From Myxococcales bacterium (GTDB taxonomy: Bacteria; Myxococcota_A; Polyangia; Haliangiales; Haliangiaceae): a stretch of 64,000 nucleotides of DNA. The notes under the pieces were generated by a model. That model was given only the letters and a program-made list of their open reading frames with translations. It did no database searches and was not told where the DNA came from. Of this stretch, positions 1 to 7,494 are shown in pieces. The translations under genes were made by a program, and so were the position numbers. The stretch spans positions 248,001-312,000 of the forward strand of contig JADJGV010000011.1 in assembly GCA_016707895.1 (NCBI GenBank). The letters run 5' to 3'. Position 1 is the stretch's first letter. Each line of letters begins with the position of its first letter.

Positions 1-632
1 CGCTCCCCGGACACGATCCGCGGTGGCCGGTGGCCGCCGGCTGGGACGCGACGATCGCGGCGCTGGCCGCGCGGGTGCCGGCCGACGCGATCGCGGTGGG
101 CTACTCGCTGGGCGCGCGGCTGGCGCTGGGGCTCTTGGCGGAGGGCCGCGTGCGGGCGGCGCTCCTGATCGGCGTGAACCCGGGGCTGGCGGATCCGGCC
201 GAGCGCGCGGCGCGGGTGGTGGCCGACGCGGCGTGGGCGGCGCGGCTGCGCGCCGAAGGGACCGCGGCGTTCCTCGCCGCCTGGGAGGCGCAGCCGATCT
301 TCGCCACCGCCGCGCGGGCGCCAGCCGCGATGCGCGCTCGCCGCCGGGCGGCGCGGGCGGCGCTCGATCCCATCGCGCTCGCCGACGCGATGACCGCGCT
401 GGGCCTGGGCGCGATGCCCGACCTCGCCGACGCGCTGGTGGCGCGCGCCGATCGCGCCCGGCTGATCGTCGGCGCCGACGACGCCAAGTTCACCGCCATC
501 GCCGCGGCGCTCGCGGCCCGCGCGCCGGCGCTGGACCCGACGGTCATCGCGCGCAGCGGCCACGATCCGACGCTCGAGCACCCGACCGCGCTGGCGGCAG
601 CGATCGACGCGCTGGTCGCGGCACTGGGCTGA
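1..632 (+). CDS. Alpha/beta hydrolase, MenH/BioH-like (5' truncated)
   Basis: The reading frame is open from the first bases of the window, so the gene starts upstream and only about 209 C-terminal residues are seen. The visible N-terminus carries LPGHD, the oxyanion-region motif typical of MenH-type hydrolases. It is followed by GYSLGAR, the GxSxG nucleophile elbow with the serine after the Tyr. Near the C-terminus SGHDPTLEHP supplies the expected catalytic His. This pattern (LPGH, GYSxGxR, GH) resembles 2-succinyl-6-hydroxy-2,4-cyclohexadiene-1-carboxylate synthase of menaquinone synthesis more than lipases or esterases, but BioH and other small-molecule hydrolases share it. No men genes are in view to support a pathway, so the fold is secure and the substrate is not. 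It converges on the lipoprotein gene on the other strand, with only four bases between the two stops. Confidence 0.75.
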   Translation, partial: LPGHDPRWPVAAGWDATIAALAARVPADAIAVGYSLGARLALGLLAEGRVRAALLIGVNPGLADPAERAARVVADAAWAARLRAEGTAAFLAAWEAQPIFATAARAPAAMRARRRAARAALDPIALADAMTALGLGAMPDLADALVARADRARLIVGADDAKFTAIAAALAARAPALDPTVIARSGHDPTLEHPTALAAAIDALVAALG

Positions 633-636
633 CCGA

Positions 637-1332
637 TCAGCGCACGTCGACCGTGGCGGTGGCGGCGCGGCACGACGGATCGCAGTCGAAGCCGTCCCAG
701 CGCAGGTTCGAGTACCGCGGCGCCATCGTCGCGTCGGCGAGCACCGCGCCGTCCTTGGCGATGGTCACGCGCACCGACGCGGGCGCGCCGCTGATCATGA
801 TCGGCCCCATCGCCGGATCCGGCGGGCCCGCGCACTCCAGCGACAGCTCGCGCTCGTGGGCGCAGCGGGCCGGGCGCACGTGGGGCGGCGGCGCCGCGCG
901 GGTGACGTGGCAGACGAGCGTACCGAGGTCGGTGGCGACGGTGAGGTCGTACGCGCCGTAGGTCCAGTCGCCGGCCTTGGGCAGCTGGATGGTCAGGCCG
1001 CTCGAGCACGCCTGCATCGGGCAGATGTCGGGCATGTCGTAGCCGTCGGCGCCGTCGGTGACGCCGAGGATCGAGATGCCGCCGACGCCGAGGCCGGCCG
1101 GCGTCGCGGTGTAGACGCAGCCGTCGATCGGCGCGACGGCGGCGGGCATGGCGGGCGTGGCGGGCGTGGCGGGCGTGGCGGGCGTGACAGGTGCGGCGGG
1201 CGGCGCCTCGGCGACGGCGACGGCCGCGGGGGCGCGCGGCGCGGCGACCTCGCCGCACGCGAGGAGGCTTGCGGGCAACGCCAGGAGCAACGGCAGGAGC
1301 GACGAGGATCTGGGGGCGAGGCGGCGGGGCAT
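637..1332 (-). CDS. Secreted lipoprotein of unknown function
   Basis: Encodes 231 aa. A longer open frame exists upstream, but I chose the ATG at 1332 because it starts a textbook lipoprotein signal: basic MPRR, a hydrophobic Leu/Ala stretch and the lipobox LLAC. The mature protein begins with a low-complexity TPA-repeat linker, encoded by five 9-bp repeats at about 1142-1186. It continues as a compact Cys-containing domain with the segments DGCVYTATPAG, CPMQAC and CDPSC, suggesting disulfides. No catalytic motif or known family is recognised. It probably sits on a membrane surface in the periplasm or outside the cell. Confidence 0.7.
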   Translation of the reverse strand: MPRRLAPRSSSLLPLLLALPASLLACGEVAAPRAPAAVAVAEAPPAAPVTPATPATPATPAMPAAVAPIDGCVYTATPAGLGVGGISILGVTDGADGYDMPDICPMQACSSGLTIQLPKAGDWTYGAYDLTVATDLGTLVCHVTRAAPPPHVRPARCAHERELSLECAGPPDPAMGPIMISGAPASVRVTIAKDGAVLADATMAPRYSNLRWDGFDCDPSCRAATATVDVR

Positions 1333-1460
1333 GGCGATGCAGACGCGCGGTCCGCGTCGACGCGCTATCGCCGCGCGCGCGTGAATGCCGCGCCGCCGGT
1401 CGCCGTCTGAGCCGGCCTGGCAGAGATCGCCCCGGGCGCCCACCGCGCGCCGCCGCGGGT

Positions 1461-1466
1461 GATACT
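1461..1466 (+). promoter_or_regulatory. Candidate -10 box of a leaderless transcript (HEAT-HEPN gene)
   Basis: GATACT lies with a 6-base spacer directly before the ATG at 1473. The first base deviates from TANNNT, so this is a weaker member of the pattern seen at other genes here. Confidence 0.3.
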
Positions 1467-1472
1467 CGGGCG

Positions 1473-4220
1473 ATGGGGACCGCCACCGATGCGCGCGCGG
1501 CGCGAGCCGCGCTGGAAGCCGGGACCACGCCACCCGCCGAGGCGCTGGCCGCGATCGTCGAGCTGGCCCGCGGCGCGCCCACCCGCGGCCAGCGCACCCA
1601 CGCCTACGGGCTGCTCGGCGATCTGGCCGGCCGCGCGTTCGGCGCGCCGTGGGAGGTGGCCGAGCGCGCCGCGTTCGCGCTGCTCGAGCTGGCCCGCGTC
1701 GTCGACGCGCCCGACGAGCGGCGCGCGCTGATCGTCGCGATGGGCCGCGGCTTCCGCAACGCGTGGCTCCTGCCCTACGTCCACCGCCGGCTGTCCGACG
1801 CCGATCCCGAGACCGTCGCGGCCGCGGCCAGCGCCGCCGGCGGCCTCGGCTTCGCCGCGCTCGAGGAGGCGGTCGCCGAGCTGATCACCGACGAGGCGCC
1901 GGCCGCGCTGCGGCTGGCGGCGATCGCCGCGCTCGGCCGCATGGGCTCGACCGGCGCCGCCGCGCGGCTGGTGCCGCTGGTCCACGGCGATCCGCGCGAG
2001 GCCGCCGCCGCGCTGACCGCGCTCACCGAGATCCGCTCGGGCGTGGCGATCGCCGCGGCCACATCGCTCCTGGCCGCCGAGCTCGAGCCCGAGGTCACGG
2101 TGGCGGCGGTGCGCTACCTCGCCGAGCTGGGCGCGAAGGAGGTGCTGCCGGTGCTGCGGCGGCTGGCCCGCGACGACGACGCCGAGCTGCGCACCGCCGC
2201 CAGCTTCGCGTCGCGCGCGTGGAAGGCCGAGCAGCAGAAGGACGCCGGCGAGCGGTTCCTGGTGCCGCTGACCGAGCGCGATCGCGCGGTGCGCGCGGCG
2301 CTGGCCCGCCGGCTGCGCACGCTGGCGGTCGGCGAGGTGCTCGAGCACGCCGACGTGCTGCTCGGCGAGGACGCCGAGGGCGTGGTCCAGGTGCTGGCCG
2401 AGCTGCGCGAGCCCGAGGTCACGAAGTACCTGCTCGGCCTGCTCGGCCGAGGCGCGCTGTCGGTGGTCGTGCGGTCGCGCGCCGCGCTGGCGATCGAGGC
2501 CAACCAGCCGTGGGAGCGCGAGGCGCTGGCCGCGGTGATCACCGATGACGCGCAGCCCGAGGCGGTGCGGGTGGCGGCGGCGCAGACGATGGGCGCGTTC
2601 GCCGATCTCGACGAGCTGTACGCGCGGATCGGCGGGCTGGCCAAGGCCGCCGCGCCCGGGCTGCGCGGCGCGTTCCTGTGGGCGCTGCAGCTGGCGGCGC
2701 GGCCGAGCAAGCTGGTCGGCGCGCCGCGCAAGCAGACCGTCGACGCGGTCAAGGCGGCGCTGGCCGACGCCGACCCGCTGGTGCGGCGGCGCGCGGCGTA
2801 CGTCGCCGGCAACCTGGCGCTGACCGAGCTGACCGCGGCGCTGATCGCCACCGCCCGCGCCGACGCCGATGACGATCAGCGGATCGCGGTGTTCGTCGCG
2901 CTGGGCGAGCTGCGCGCGCCCGACGCCTTCGCCGACACCGTCGAGCTGGCCCGGAAGCTCGACGCCGCCGCCGGGCCGCGGGTGATCGTCGCGGCGCTGC
3001 GCGCGCTGTCGTCGATCGTCGGCGCGCACCCGTCGCTGCCGCTCGATCTGGGGCCGATCGCCGCCAAGGCCACCGGCTACCTCGGCCACGCCGACGCGCT
3101 GGTGCGCGAGGCCGCGGTGCGGGTCGCCGGCCTGGCCCGCGGCGCCGTGTCGCCGCCGGCGGTCGTGAAGCTGGTCGGCGATCCGTCGCCGCGGGTGCGC
3201 GCCGAGGCGTTCACCGCGCTGGGCCGGCTGGGCGCGCGCGACGCCGAGCCGCTGCTCATCGCCGCGTTCCAGGACGCCGACCCGGCGATCCACGAGCGCG
3301 CCGCCCGCGCGCTGATCGAGCTGGGCGGCCGGCGCGCCCTCGAGGAGGTGGTCGGCTACGTCGCCGGCGACGGCGACGACCAGGCCCGGGCCCACGTCGC
3401 CGCCCACCTGACGATCGCGCCCGGCGAGGCCGCGCACTTCTTGCCCCGGCTCGACGCGGCGCTGGCCCGGCTCGGCCCCGACGACGACGCCTACGAGCCG
3501 CTGCTCGCCGCCAAGCTCGAACTGCTCGAGGCCCGGGCCGGCGGCGCCGCCAGCCCGGGCGACGTCGACGCCGCGATCGTCGGCGCGTTCCCGTCGTTCG
3601 AGCACTTCATCAAGCTCAAGGGCTTCGACACGCTGGTGAAGAGCGTGCGCACCGCCGAGGCGCTGTACCGCTCGACCTCGAGCCTGGCCGACGCCGATCA
3701 GTCGCCGCCGATCGTGCTGTGGATGAAGGTGCTCGAGAACTACGTCCACGCCTGGCTGGGCCAGCGGCTGTCGACCGTGCAGCGCGAGCCGACCGCGCTC
3801 TTCGAGTACGTCGACCGCGTCGCCGGCGCCTGGGGCACCTACCAGCGCTACGTCGGCGACCGCTGGAAGGACCACGTCGAGATGGGCACCGCCAAGGTCG
3901 AGGTGCCGGCGCGCTCGCTGCCCAACACGCTGCGCGACTTCCAGGATCACAAGCGCAAGCGCCTCGACTCGCCGCTGTCGGTCACCGAGTGGGCCCGGCT
4001 GATGGTGTTCTTCGCGGTCGACCACGCGTCGGGCGTGAAGAACCTGTTCAAGCTGCCGACCAAGAACGGCGATCAGATCATCCGCCTCGCCCACCGGCTG
4101 CACACGCTGGCCGCGGTGCGCAACCTGGTCACCCACCGGGCCGCGGCGTCGGGCGCCACCCTCGACGCGTTCCGCAAGAGCTACTACCTGTCGTTCGAGG
4201 ATCTGGCGCAGATGGCGTGA
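1473..4220 (+). CDS. HEAT-repeat protein with C-terminal HEPN-like domain
   Basis: Encodes 915 aa from the ATG at 1473, which sits six bases after GATACT. An upstream extension of the frame reads through another gene and looks non-coding. Residues from about 30 to 680 are tandem alpha-helical HEAT/Armadillo-type repeats with the recurring pattern ADxDPxVRxxAAxALGxLG. The last 220 residues are a different, less Ala-rich helical domain containing LAAVRNLVTHR. The R-N-x3-H motif (Arg883, His888) is the hallmark of HEPN domains, which are usually RNases or nucleotidyltransferase partners in toxin-antitoxin and anti-phage systems. The HEAT part presumably recognises a protein or nucleic acid. HEAT repeats are certain. 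The HEPN call rests on one motif plus the all-helical context, and activity is inference. No antitoxin-like neighbour is seen. Confidence 0.75.
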   Translation: MGTATDARAARAALEAGTTPPAEALAAIVELARGAPTRGQRTHAYGLLGDLAGRAFGAPWEVAERAAFALLELARVVDAPDERRALIVAMGRGFRNAWLLPYVHRRLSDADPETVAAAASAAGGLGFAALEEAVAELITDEAPAALRLAAIAALGRMGSTGAAARLVPLVHGDPREAAAALTALTEIRSGVAIAAATSLLAAELEPEVTVAAVRYLAELGAKEVLPVLRRLARDDDAELRTAASFASRAWKAEQQKDAGERFLVPLTERDRAVRAALARRLRTLAVGEVLEHADVLLGEDAEGVVQVLAELREPEVTKYLLGLLGRGALSVVVRSRAALAIEANQPWEREALAAVITDDAQPEAVRVAAAQTMGAFADLDELYARIGGLAKAAAPGLRGAFLWALQLAARPSKLVGAPRKQTVDAVKAALADADPLVRRRAAYVAGNLALTELTAALIATARADADDDQRIAVFVALGELRAPDAFADTVELARKLDAAAGPRVIVAALRALSSIVGAHPSLPLDLGPIAAKATGYLGHADALVREAAVRVAGLARGAVSPPAVVKLVGDPSPRVRAEAFTALGRLGARDAEPLLIAAFQDADPAIHERAARALIELGGRRALEEVVGYVAGDGDDQARAHVAAHLTIAPGEAAHFLPRLDAALARLGPDDDAYEPLLAAKLELLEARAGGAASPGDVDAAIVGAFPSFEHFIKLKGFDTLVKSVRTAEALYRSTSSLADADQSPPIVLWMKVLENYVHAWLGQRLSTVQREPTALFEYVDRVAGAWGTYQRYVGDRWKDHVEMGTAKVEVPARSLPNTLRDFQDHKRKRLDSPLSVTEWARLMVFFAVDHASGVKNLFKLPTKNGDQIIRLAHRLHTLAAVRNLVTHRAAASGATLDAFRKSYYLSFEDLAQMA

Positions 4221-4250
4221 CCGGCGCGGGCGCGGCCGCGATCCCACGTC

Positions 4251-4256
4251 TATATT
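4251..4256 (+). promoter_or_regulatory. -10 box of a leaderless transcript (DsbA-like gene)
   Basis: TATATT is followed by exactly six bases and then the ATG at 4263. There is no Shine-Dalgarno sequence between them. A start site 6-7 bases after the hexamer would coincide with the A of ATG. Confidence 0.5.
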
Positions 4257-4262
4257 GGGCGC

Positions 4263-5171
4263 ATGTCGTCTCGTTCGCTCGCCGCGGCCGCCGTGGCGCT
4301 GTCTCTCGTCGCCTGCCGGCCCGCGCCCGGCGGCGGCGGCACCGCCGAGCTCGCCGCGCGGCTCGATCGCGTCGAGGCCCGCCTCGACATCATCGCCAAG
4401 ACGCTGGGCGGCGAGTCCACGCCCGACGGCCCGCCGGCCAGCGATCCGGTGCGGCTGGCCCGGGTCGAGGCCAAGCTGGGCAAGATCGTCGCCTTCCTCA
4501 AGCAGGCGGTGCCGGCCGAGGTCGACGACAGCCGCACCTACGCCATCCCGGTCGATCCCGACGACCTGACGCTGGGCCCAGCCGACGCCGCGGTGACGAT
4601 CGTCGAGGCGTACGAGTACCTGTGCCCGTACTGCGCGATGGTCGCGCCGACGATCGATCAGCTGCGCGCGCGCTACCCCAAGGACGTGCGCGTCGTCGGC
4701 AAGTACATGGTCATCCACGGCGAGCCGGCGCGCCCCGCGGGCCTGGCCGCGTGCGCCGCGGGCCGTCAGGGCAAGCTGGCGGCGCTGGGCCCGGCGCTGT
4801 GGGCGGCGATCTGGCCCACCAGCGGCCAGATCGATCGCAGCCAGGCCGAGGTCGCGGCGGTCGAGCAAGCGGCCAAGGCCGCCGGCGTGAACCTCACCCG
4901 CTACCGCGCCGACGTCGCCGATCCCGGCGCGTGCACCGCGTGGATCGAGCGCTCGGCCGCGACGCTGACGCAGTTCGGCGCCGGCGGCACGCCGTCGTTC
5001 TGGATCAACGGCAAGCCGTTCGACGGCCGCGACCTCGACGCGTTCAGCGACGCGGTCGAGGCCGAGCTGGCCGCGGTCAAGGCGTCGGGCATCGCGCCCG
5101 GCCGCTACTACCAGGAGGTCGTGCTCGGCAAGGGCGAGCCGGCCGCGGTGATGATCTCGCCGTTCGACTGA
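4263..5171 (+). CDS. DsbA/thioredoxin-fold lipoprotein
   Basis: Encodes 302 aa. The N-terminus is a lipoprotein signal with lipobox LVAC (Cys18). A predicted coiled coil with two similar segments (ARLDRVEARLDIIAKTLG and ARVEAKLGKIVAFLK) at about residues 30-82 could mediate oligomerisation, as in DsbC/DsbG-like proteins. The catalytic domain begins near residue 95 and carries EYLCPYCAM, a CPYC redox motif at 121-124. The cis-proline loop appears as GGTPSFWINGKPF near residue 240. This is the arrangement of DsbA-family thiol:disulfide oxidoreductases that fold secreted proteins, or of the membrane-anchored DsbA-like proteins of Gram-negative predators. The partner (DsbB/DsbD) is not in the window. 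It is a leaderless gene by promoter position. Confidence 0.85.
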   Translation: MSSRSLAAAAVALSLVACRPAPGGGGTAELAARLDRVEARLDIIAKTLGGESTPDGPPASDPVRLARVEAKLGKIVAFLKQAVPAEVDDSRTYAIPVDPDDLTLGPADAAVTIVEAYEYLCPYCAMVAPTIDQLRARYPKDVRVVGKYMVIHGEPARPAGLAACAAGRQGKLAALGPALWAAIWPTSGQIDRSQAEVAAVEQAAKAAGVNLTRYRADVADPGACTAWIERSAATLTQFGAGGTPSFWINGKPFDGRDLDAFSDAVEAELAAVKASGIAPGRYYQEVVLGKGEPAAVMISPFD

Positions 5172-5198
5172 GGCGCGGCGGGCGGGCATGGCAGTGCC

Positions 5199-5438
5199 GT
5201 CCCACGTGGGATCGAGCCATGACGTTCCATGTGGGATCGGGCCATGACGTTCCACGTGGGATCGAGCCATGACGTCCCACGTGGGATCAGGCCATGACGT
5301 TCCACGTGGGATCAGGCCATGACGTCCCACGTGGGATCGAGCCATGACGTCCCACGTGGGATCGAGCCATGACGTCCCACGTGGGATCAGGCGGTGACGT
5401 CCCACGTGGGATCAGGCAATGGCATCCCACGTGGGATC
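5199..5438. repeat. Ten-copy 25-bp direct repeat array, each with a CACGTG-centred palindrome
   Basis: Ten copies are spaced exactly 25 bp apart, with hexamer centres at 5203, 5228, 5253, 5278, 5303, 5328, 5353, 5378, 5403 and 5428. Nine have CACGTG and copy 2 has CATGTG. The core TCCCACGTGGGA is a perfect 12-bp palindrome in most copies. Copies 2, 3 and 5 have TTCCA on the left arm. The connector reads ATC(G/A)(A/G)GCCATGACG. The array fills the gap between two convergent genes, so it is not an upstream promoter region. The period is not a multiple of three and no coding frame is plausible. There are no unique spacers, so it is not CRISPR. It may be a protein-binding platform or a young satellite. 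Confidence 0.95.
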
Positions 5439-5452
5439 GCGCCGGCGGCGCC

Positions 5453-6316
5453 TCAGCTCGCCGTGAGCTGCCGCTGGCACAGCGCCCACAGCCGCTCCTG
5501 CGCGGCGACGTCGTCGCGCCACTGGCAGGGGATGGCGCGGCGATCCTTGTAGAAGCCGGCGCTGCCGCCGACCTCCGGGCTGGCCGCCAGCCACACCAGC
5601 ACGTCGCCGCCCATGCGCGGGCTGCGCTGGGTCAAGAACGCCAGCCGGTTGAGCACGCCCCACAGCCCGCGCTGGCGGTGCGCGATGTTGGTGCGCACGC
5701 CGCCGGGGTGCGCGACGTTGATCGTCGCGCCCGACCCGTCGAGCCGCCGCGCCCACGCCCAGGCCAGCATGCGGTTGGCCTGCTTGCTCTGGCGGTAGGC
5801 CTTGATGCCGTTCCAGCCGCGCCGCGACCGGTCGAGATCGTCGACGTCGAGGTCGCCGGCCATCGTCGACGCGGTGTAGACGATCCGGCCCCGGGCCGCG
5901 CGCACCGCGCCCTGCAAGCGCGTGGTCAGCGCCTCGTAGGCGAGCACGTTGGTGACCCACGCCTCCTCGAGGCCGTTGGAGGTCATGACCCGCTGGCCGG
6001 GGTAGCAGCCGGCGTTGTTGATCAGCACGTCGAGCCGCGGGTGCGCGGTCGCGAGCCGATCGGCCAGCGCCCGCACCTCGGTCAGCGCGCCCAGATCGGC
6101 GTGCTCGCCGACGAGGCGCGCGCGCACCGCGCCGCGCGCCACCAGCGCGTCGATCGCCGCGGCGGACTTGGCGGCGCTGCGGGCGACCACGGTCACGTCG
6201 GCGCCGAGCATGACCAGCTCGAGCGCCGCCTCGTGCCCGATCCCCGCGCTGGCGCCGGTGACGACGATGCGCTTGCCCGTGAGGTCGACCGGGATCGGCT
6301 CAAGAGGGCGTGACAT
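5453..6316 (-). CDS. Short-chain dehydrogenase/reductase (retinol dehydrogenase-like)
   Basis: Encodes 287 aa from the ATG at 6316. This start is chosen because a TATAAC box lies six bases upstream and the SDR fold begins right after it. The cofactor motif is TGASAGIG (residues 20-27), NNAG is at 100-103, the catalytic Ser is in YTAS (150), and the YxxxK pair is Y174 and K178 in YRQSK. HPGGVRTNI follows the active site. Sequence flavour and the long insertion before the active Tyr match the WWOX/retinol dehydrogenase group of classical SDRs, which act on lipophilic alcohols or ketones with NADP(H). The substrate cannot be assigned. Its 3' end faces the 25-bp repeat array. Confidence 0.88.
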   Translation of the reverse strand: MSRPLEPIPVDLTGKRIVVTGASAGIGHEAALELVMLGADVTVVARSAAKSAAAIDALVARGAVRARLVGEHADLGALTEVRALADRLATAHPRLDVLINNAGCYPGQRVMTSNGLEEAWVTNVLAYEALTTRLQGAVRAARGRIVYTASTMAGDLDVDDLDRSRRGWNGIKAYRQSKQANRMLAWAWARRLDGSGATINVAHPGGVRTNIAHRQRGLWGVLNRLAFLTQRSPRMGGDVLVWLAASPEVGGSAGFYKDRRAIPCQWRDDVAAQERLWALCQRQLTAS

Positions 6317-6322
6317 CGCAGG

Positions 6323-6328
6323 GTTATA
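6323..6328 (-). promoter_or_regulatory. -10 box of a leaderless transcript (SDR gene)
   Basis: On the minus strand TATAAC is followed by six bases (CCTGCG) and the ATG at 6316. No ribosome-binding site is present between them. Confidence 0.45.
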
Positions 6329-6486
6329 GCCCGCGGTGGAGAGCGACATTCCGGCGCATGTGACATCTCGCATACCCCAGGAAGTTGCGACTGCAGGTGA
6401 GTGCACGTCAGACTGCGTGCGTGCGCTGTCCACACCTGGGTGCCTACACGGGCGCCCTCGATGGATTCCCCAAGAAGGAGACAGGT

Positions 6487-7398
6487 ATGAAGAACTGGAA
6501 GCTCGTCCTCGCCGCTACGTCGGCACTGTGCCTCACCGCTTCGCAGGCCCTCGCGCAGGAGGACCCCGAGGAGGGCGGGACCGAGGAAGGGACGACCGAA
6601 GGTGGTGAGGGTGGTGAGGGTGGCGACATGACCGCTACCACGAGCGAGACGCCGCCCGCCGCCGAGGAGGGTGGCGCGACCGGCGAGGCCCCCCCGATGA
6701 TCCTGCCCAAGGGCAAGCTCAGGGTGGACGTCTCTCTCAACGTGAACCTCTCGAAGGACTTGGTCGCCAAGCCGATCAACATCACGCCCGACGTCTGGTA
6801 CGGCGTCGCGCCCAAGCTCGAGGTCGGCCTCGCCCACTCGAGCTACGGCCTGACCGGCTTCTGGGGCCTGGACTCCACCGGCGGCGGCCTGTGCGTCACT
6901 GGCGAGGACAACGGCTGCGCCAAGTTCTACGACGGCCCGGTCGGCGTGCTCGCGCACTACGCGCTGGTCGAGGGCGACCTGACCGTCGCCGCCGACGGCG
7001 GCGTCGTGATCGGCTCGCTCGACCCGTTCGAGCTGTCGCTCAAGGCCGGCGTGCGCGGCGTCAAGGCGATGGACAAGCTGATGATCGGCTTCGCGCCGTT
7101 CATCGCCCTCGGCCTCACCGAGCGCGACGCCGGCAACAAGGAGGTCATCGGCGTGCCGGTCGACGTGAACTACATGGTCAACGAGAAGATCGGCGCCGGC
7201 GTGCAGGTGGGCATCTTCGGACCGCTCGACGGCTTCGGCGACGCGTTCATCGTCCCGCTCTCGCTGGCCGGCATGTACCAGGTCAACGAGAGCATCACCG
7301 CGGGCGCGTCGTTCACGCTGCTGCGCGTTGCGGGCGGCGCGGACGGGAACGCGACCGACGGCCGCGGCCTGAGCGTCTTCGCCAGCTGGCACAACTGA
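6487..7398 (+). CDS. Secreted protein with acidic Gly-rich linker, outer-membrane barrel-like
   Basis: Encodes 303 aa. The start at 6487 follows a clear AAGGAG Shine-Dalgarno at 6475-6480 and opens a classical signal peptide ending ASQALA|QED. Residues about 25-65 are low complexity, acidic and Gly/Thr-rich (EEGG, GGEGGEGG). From about residue 75 the sequence becomes alternating, amphipathic and strand-rich, with aromatic and Gly punctuation (for example DVSLNVNLSKDL, YGVAPKLEVGLAHSSYGL), ending with FASWHN. That is typical of small outer-membrane beta-barrels in Myxococcota. No named family is recognised. Unlike several neighbours it has a normal leader and SD. A strong hairpin terminator follows. 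Confidence 0.7.
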   Translation: MKNWKLVLAATSALCLTASQALAQEDPEEGGTEEGTTEGGEGGEGGDMTATTSETPPAAEEGGATGEAPPMILPKGKLRVDVSLNVNLSKDLVAKPINITPDVWYGVAPKLEVGLAHSSYGLTGFWGLDSTGGGLCVTGEDNGCAKFYDGPVGVLAHYALVEGDLTVAADGGVVIGSLDPFELSLKAGVRGVKAMDKLMIGFAPFIALGLTERDAGNKEVIGVPVDVNYMVNEKIGAGVQVGIFGPLDGFGDAFIVPLSLAGMYQVNESITAGASFTLLRVAGGADGNATDGRGLSVFASWHN

Positions 7399-7443
7399 GG
7401 CACGACCGCCGCTGACGATCCGATCGTCCGCCGCGTCGTCCTC

Positions 7444-7481
7444 GACGGCGCCGTCCTCCGGGTCGGCGCCGTCGTCGTTTT
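7444..7481. terminator. Intrinsic terminator between convergent genes
   Basis: GACGGCGCC at 7444-7452 pairs perfectly with GGCGCCGTC at 7465-7473 across a 12-base loop, and GTCGTTTT follows. It lies between the secreted-protein stop (7398) and the convergent pseudokinase stop (7495). Confidence 0.65.
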
Positions 7482-7494
7482 CGGCCGCGTGCGC

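Noticed and set aside
1365..5405. Very long open frames opposite to real genes (also 37185-40832 plus and 22098-24821 minus)
   Set aside because: In very GC-rich DNA, antisense frames of real genes stay open. They are Arg/Gly/Ala-rich, lack motifs and have no start signals, whereas the facing frames carry clear domains.
5199..5438. The 25-bp repeats as a CRISPR array
   Set aside because: The repeats are back to back with no unique spacers and the connector is itself conserved. No cas genes are near.
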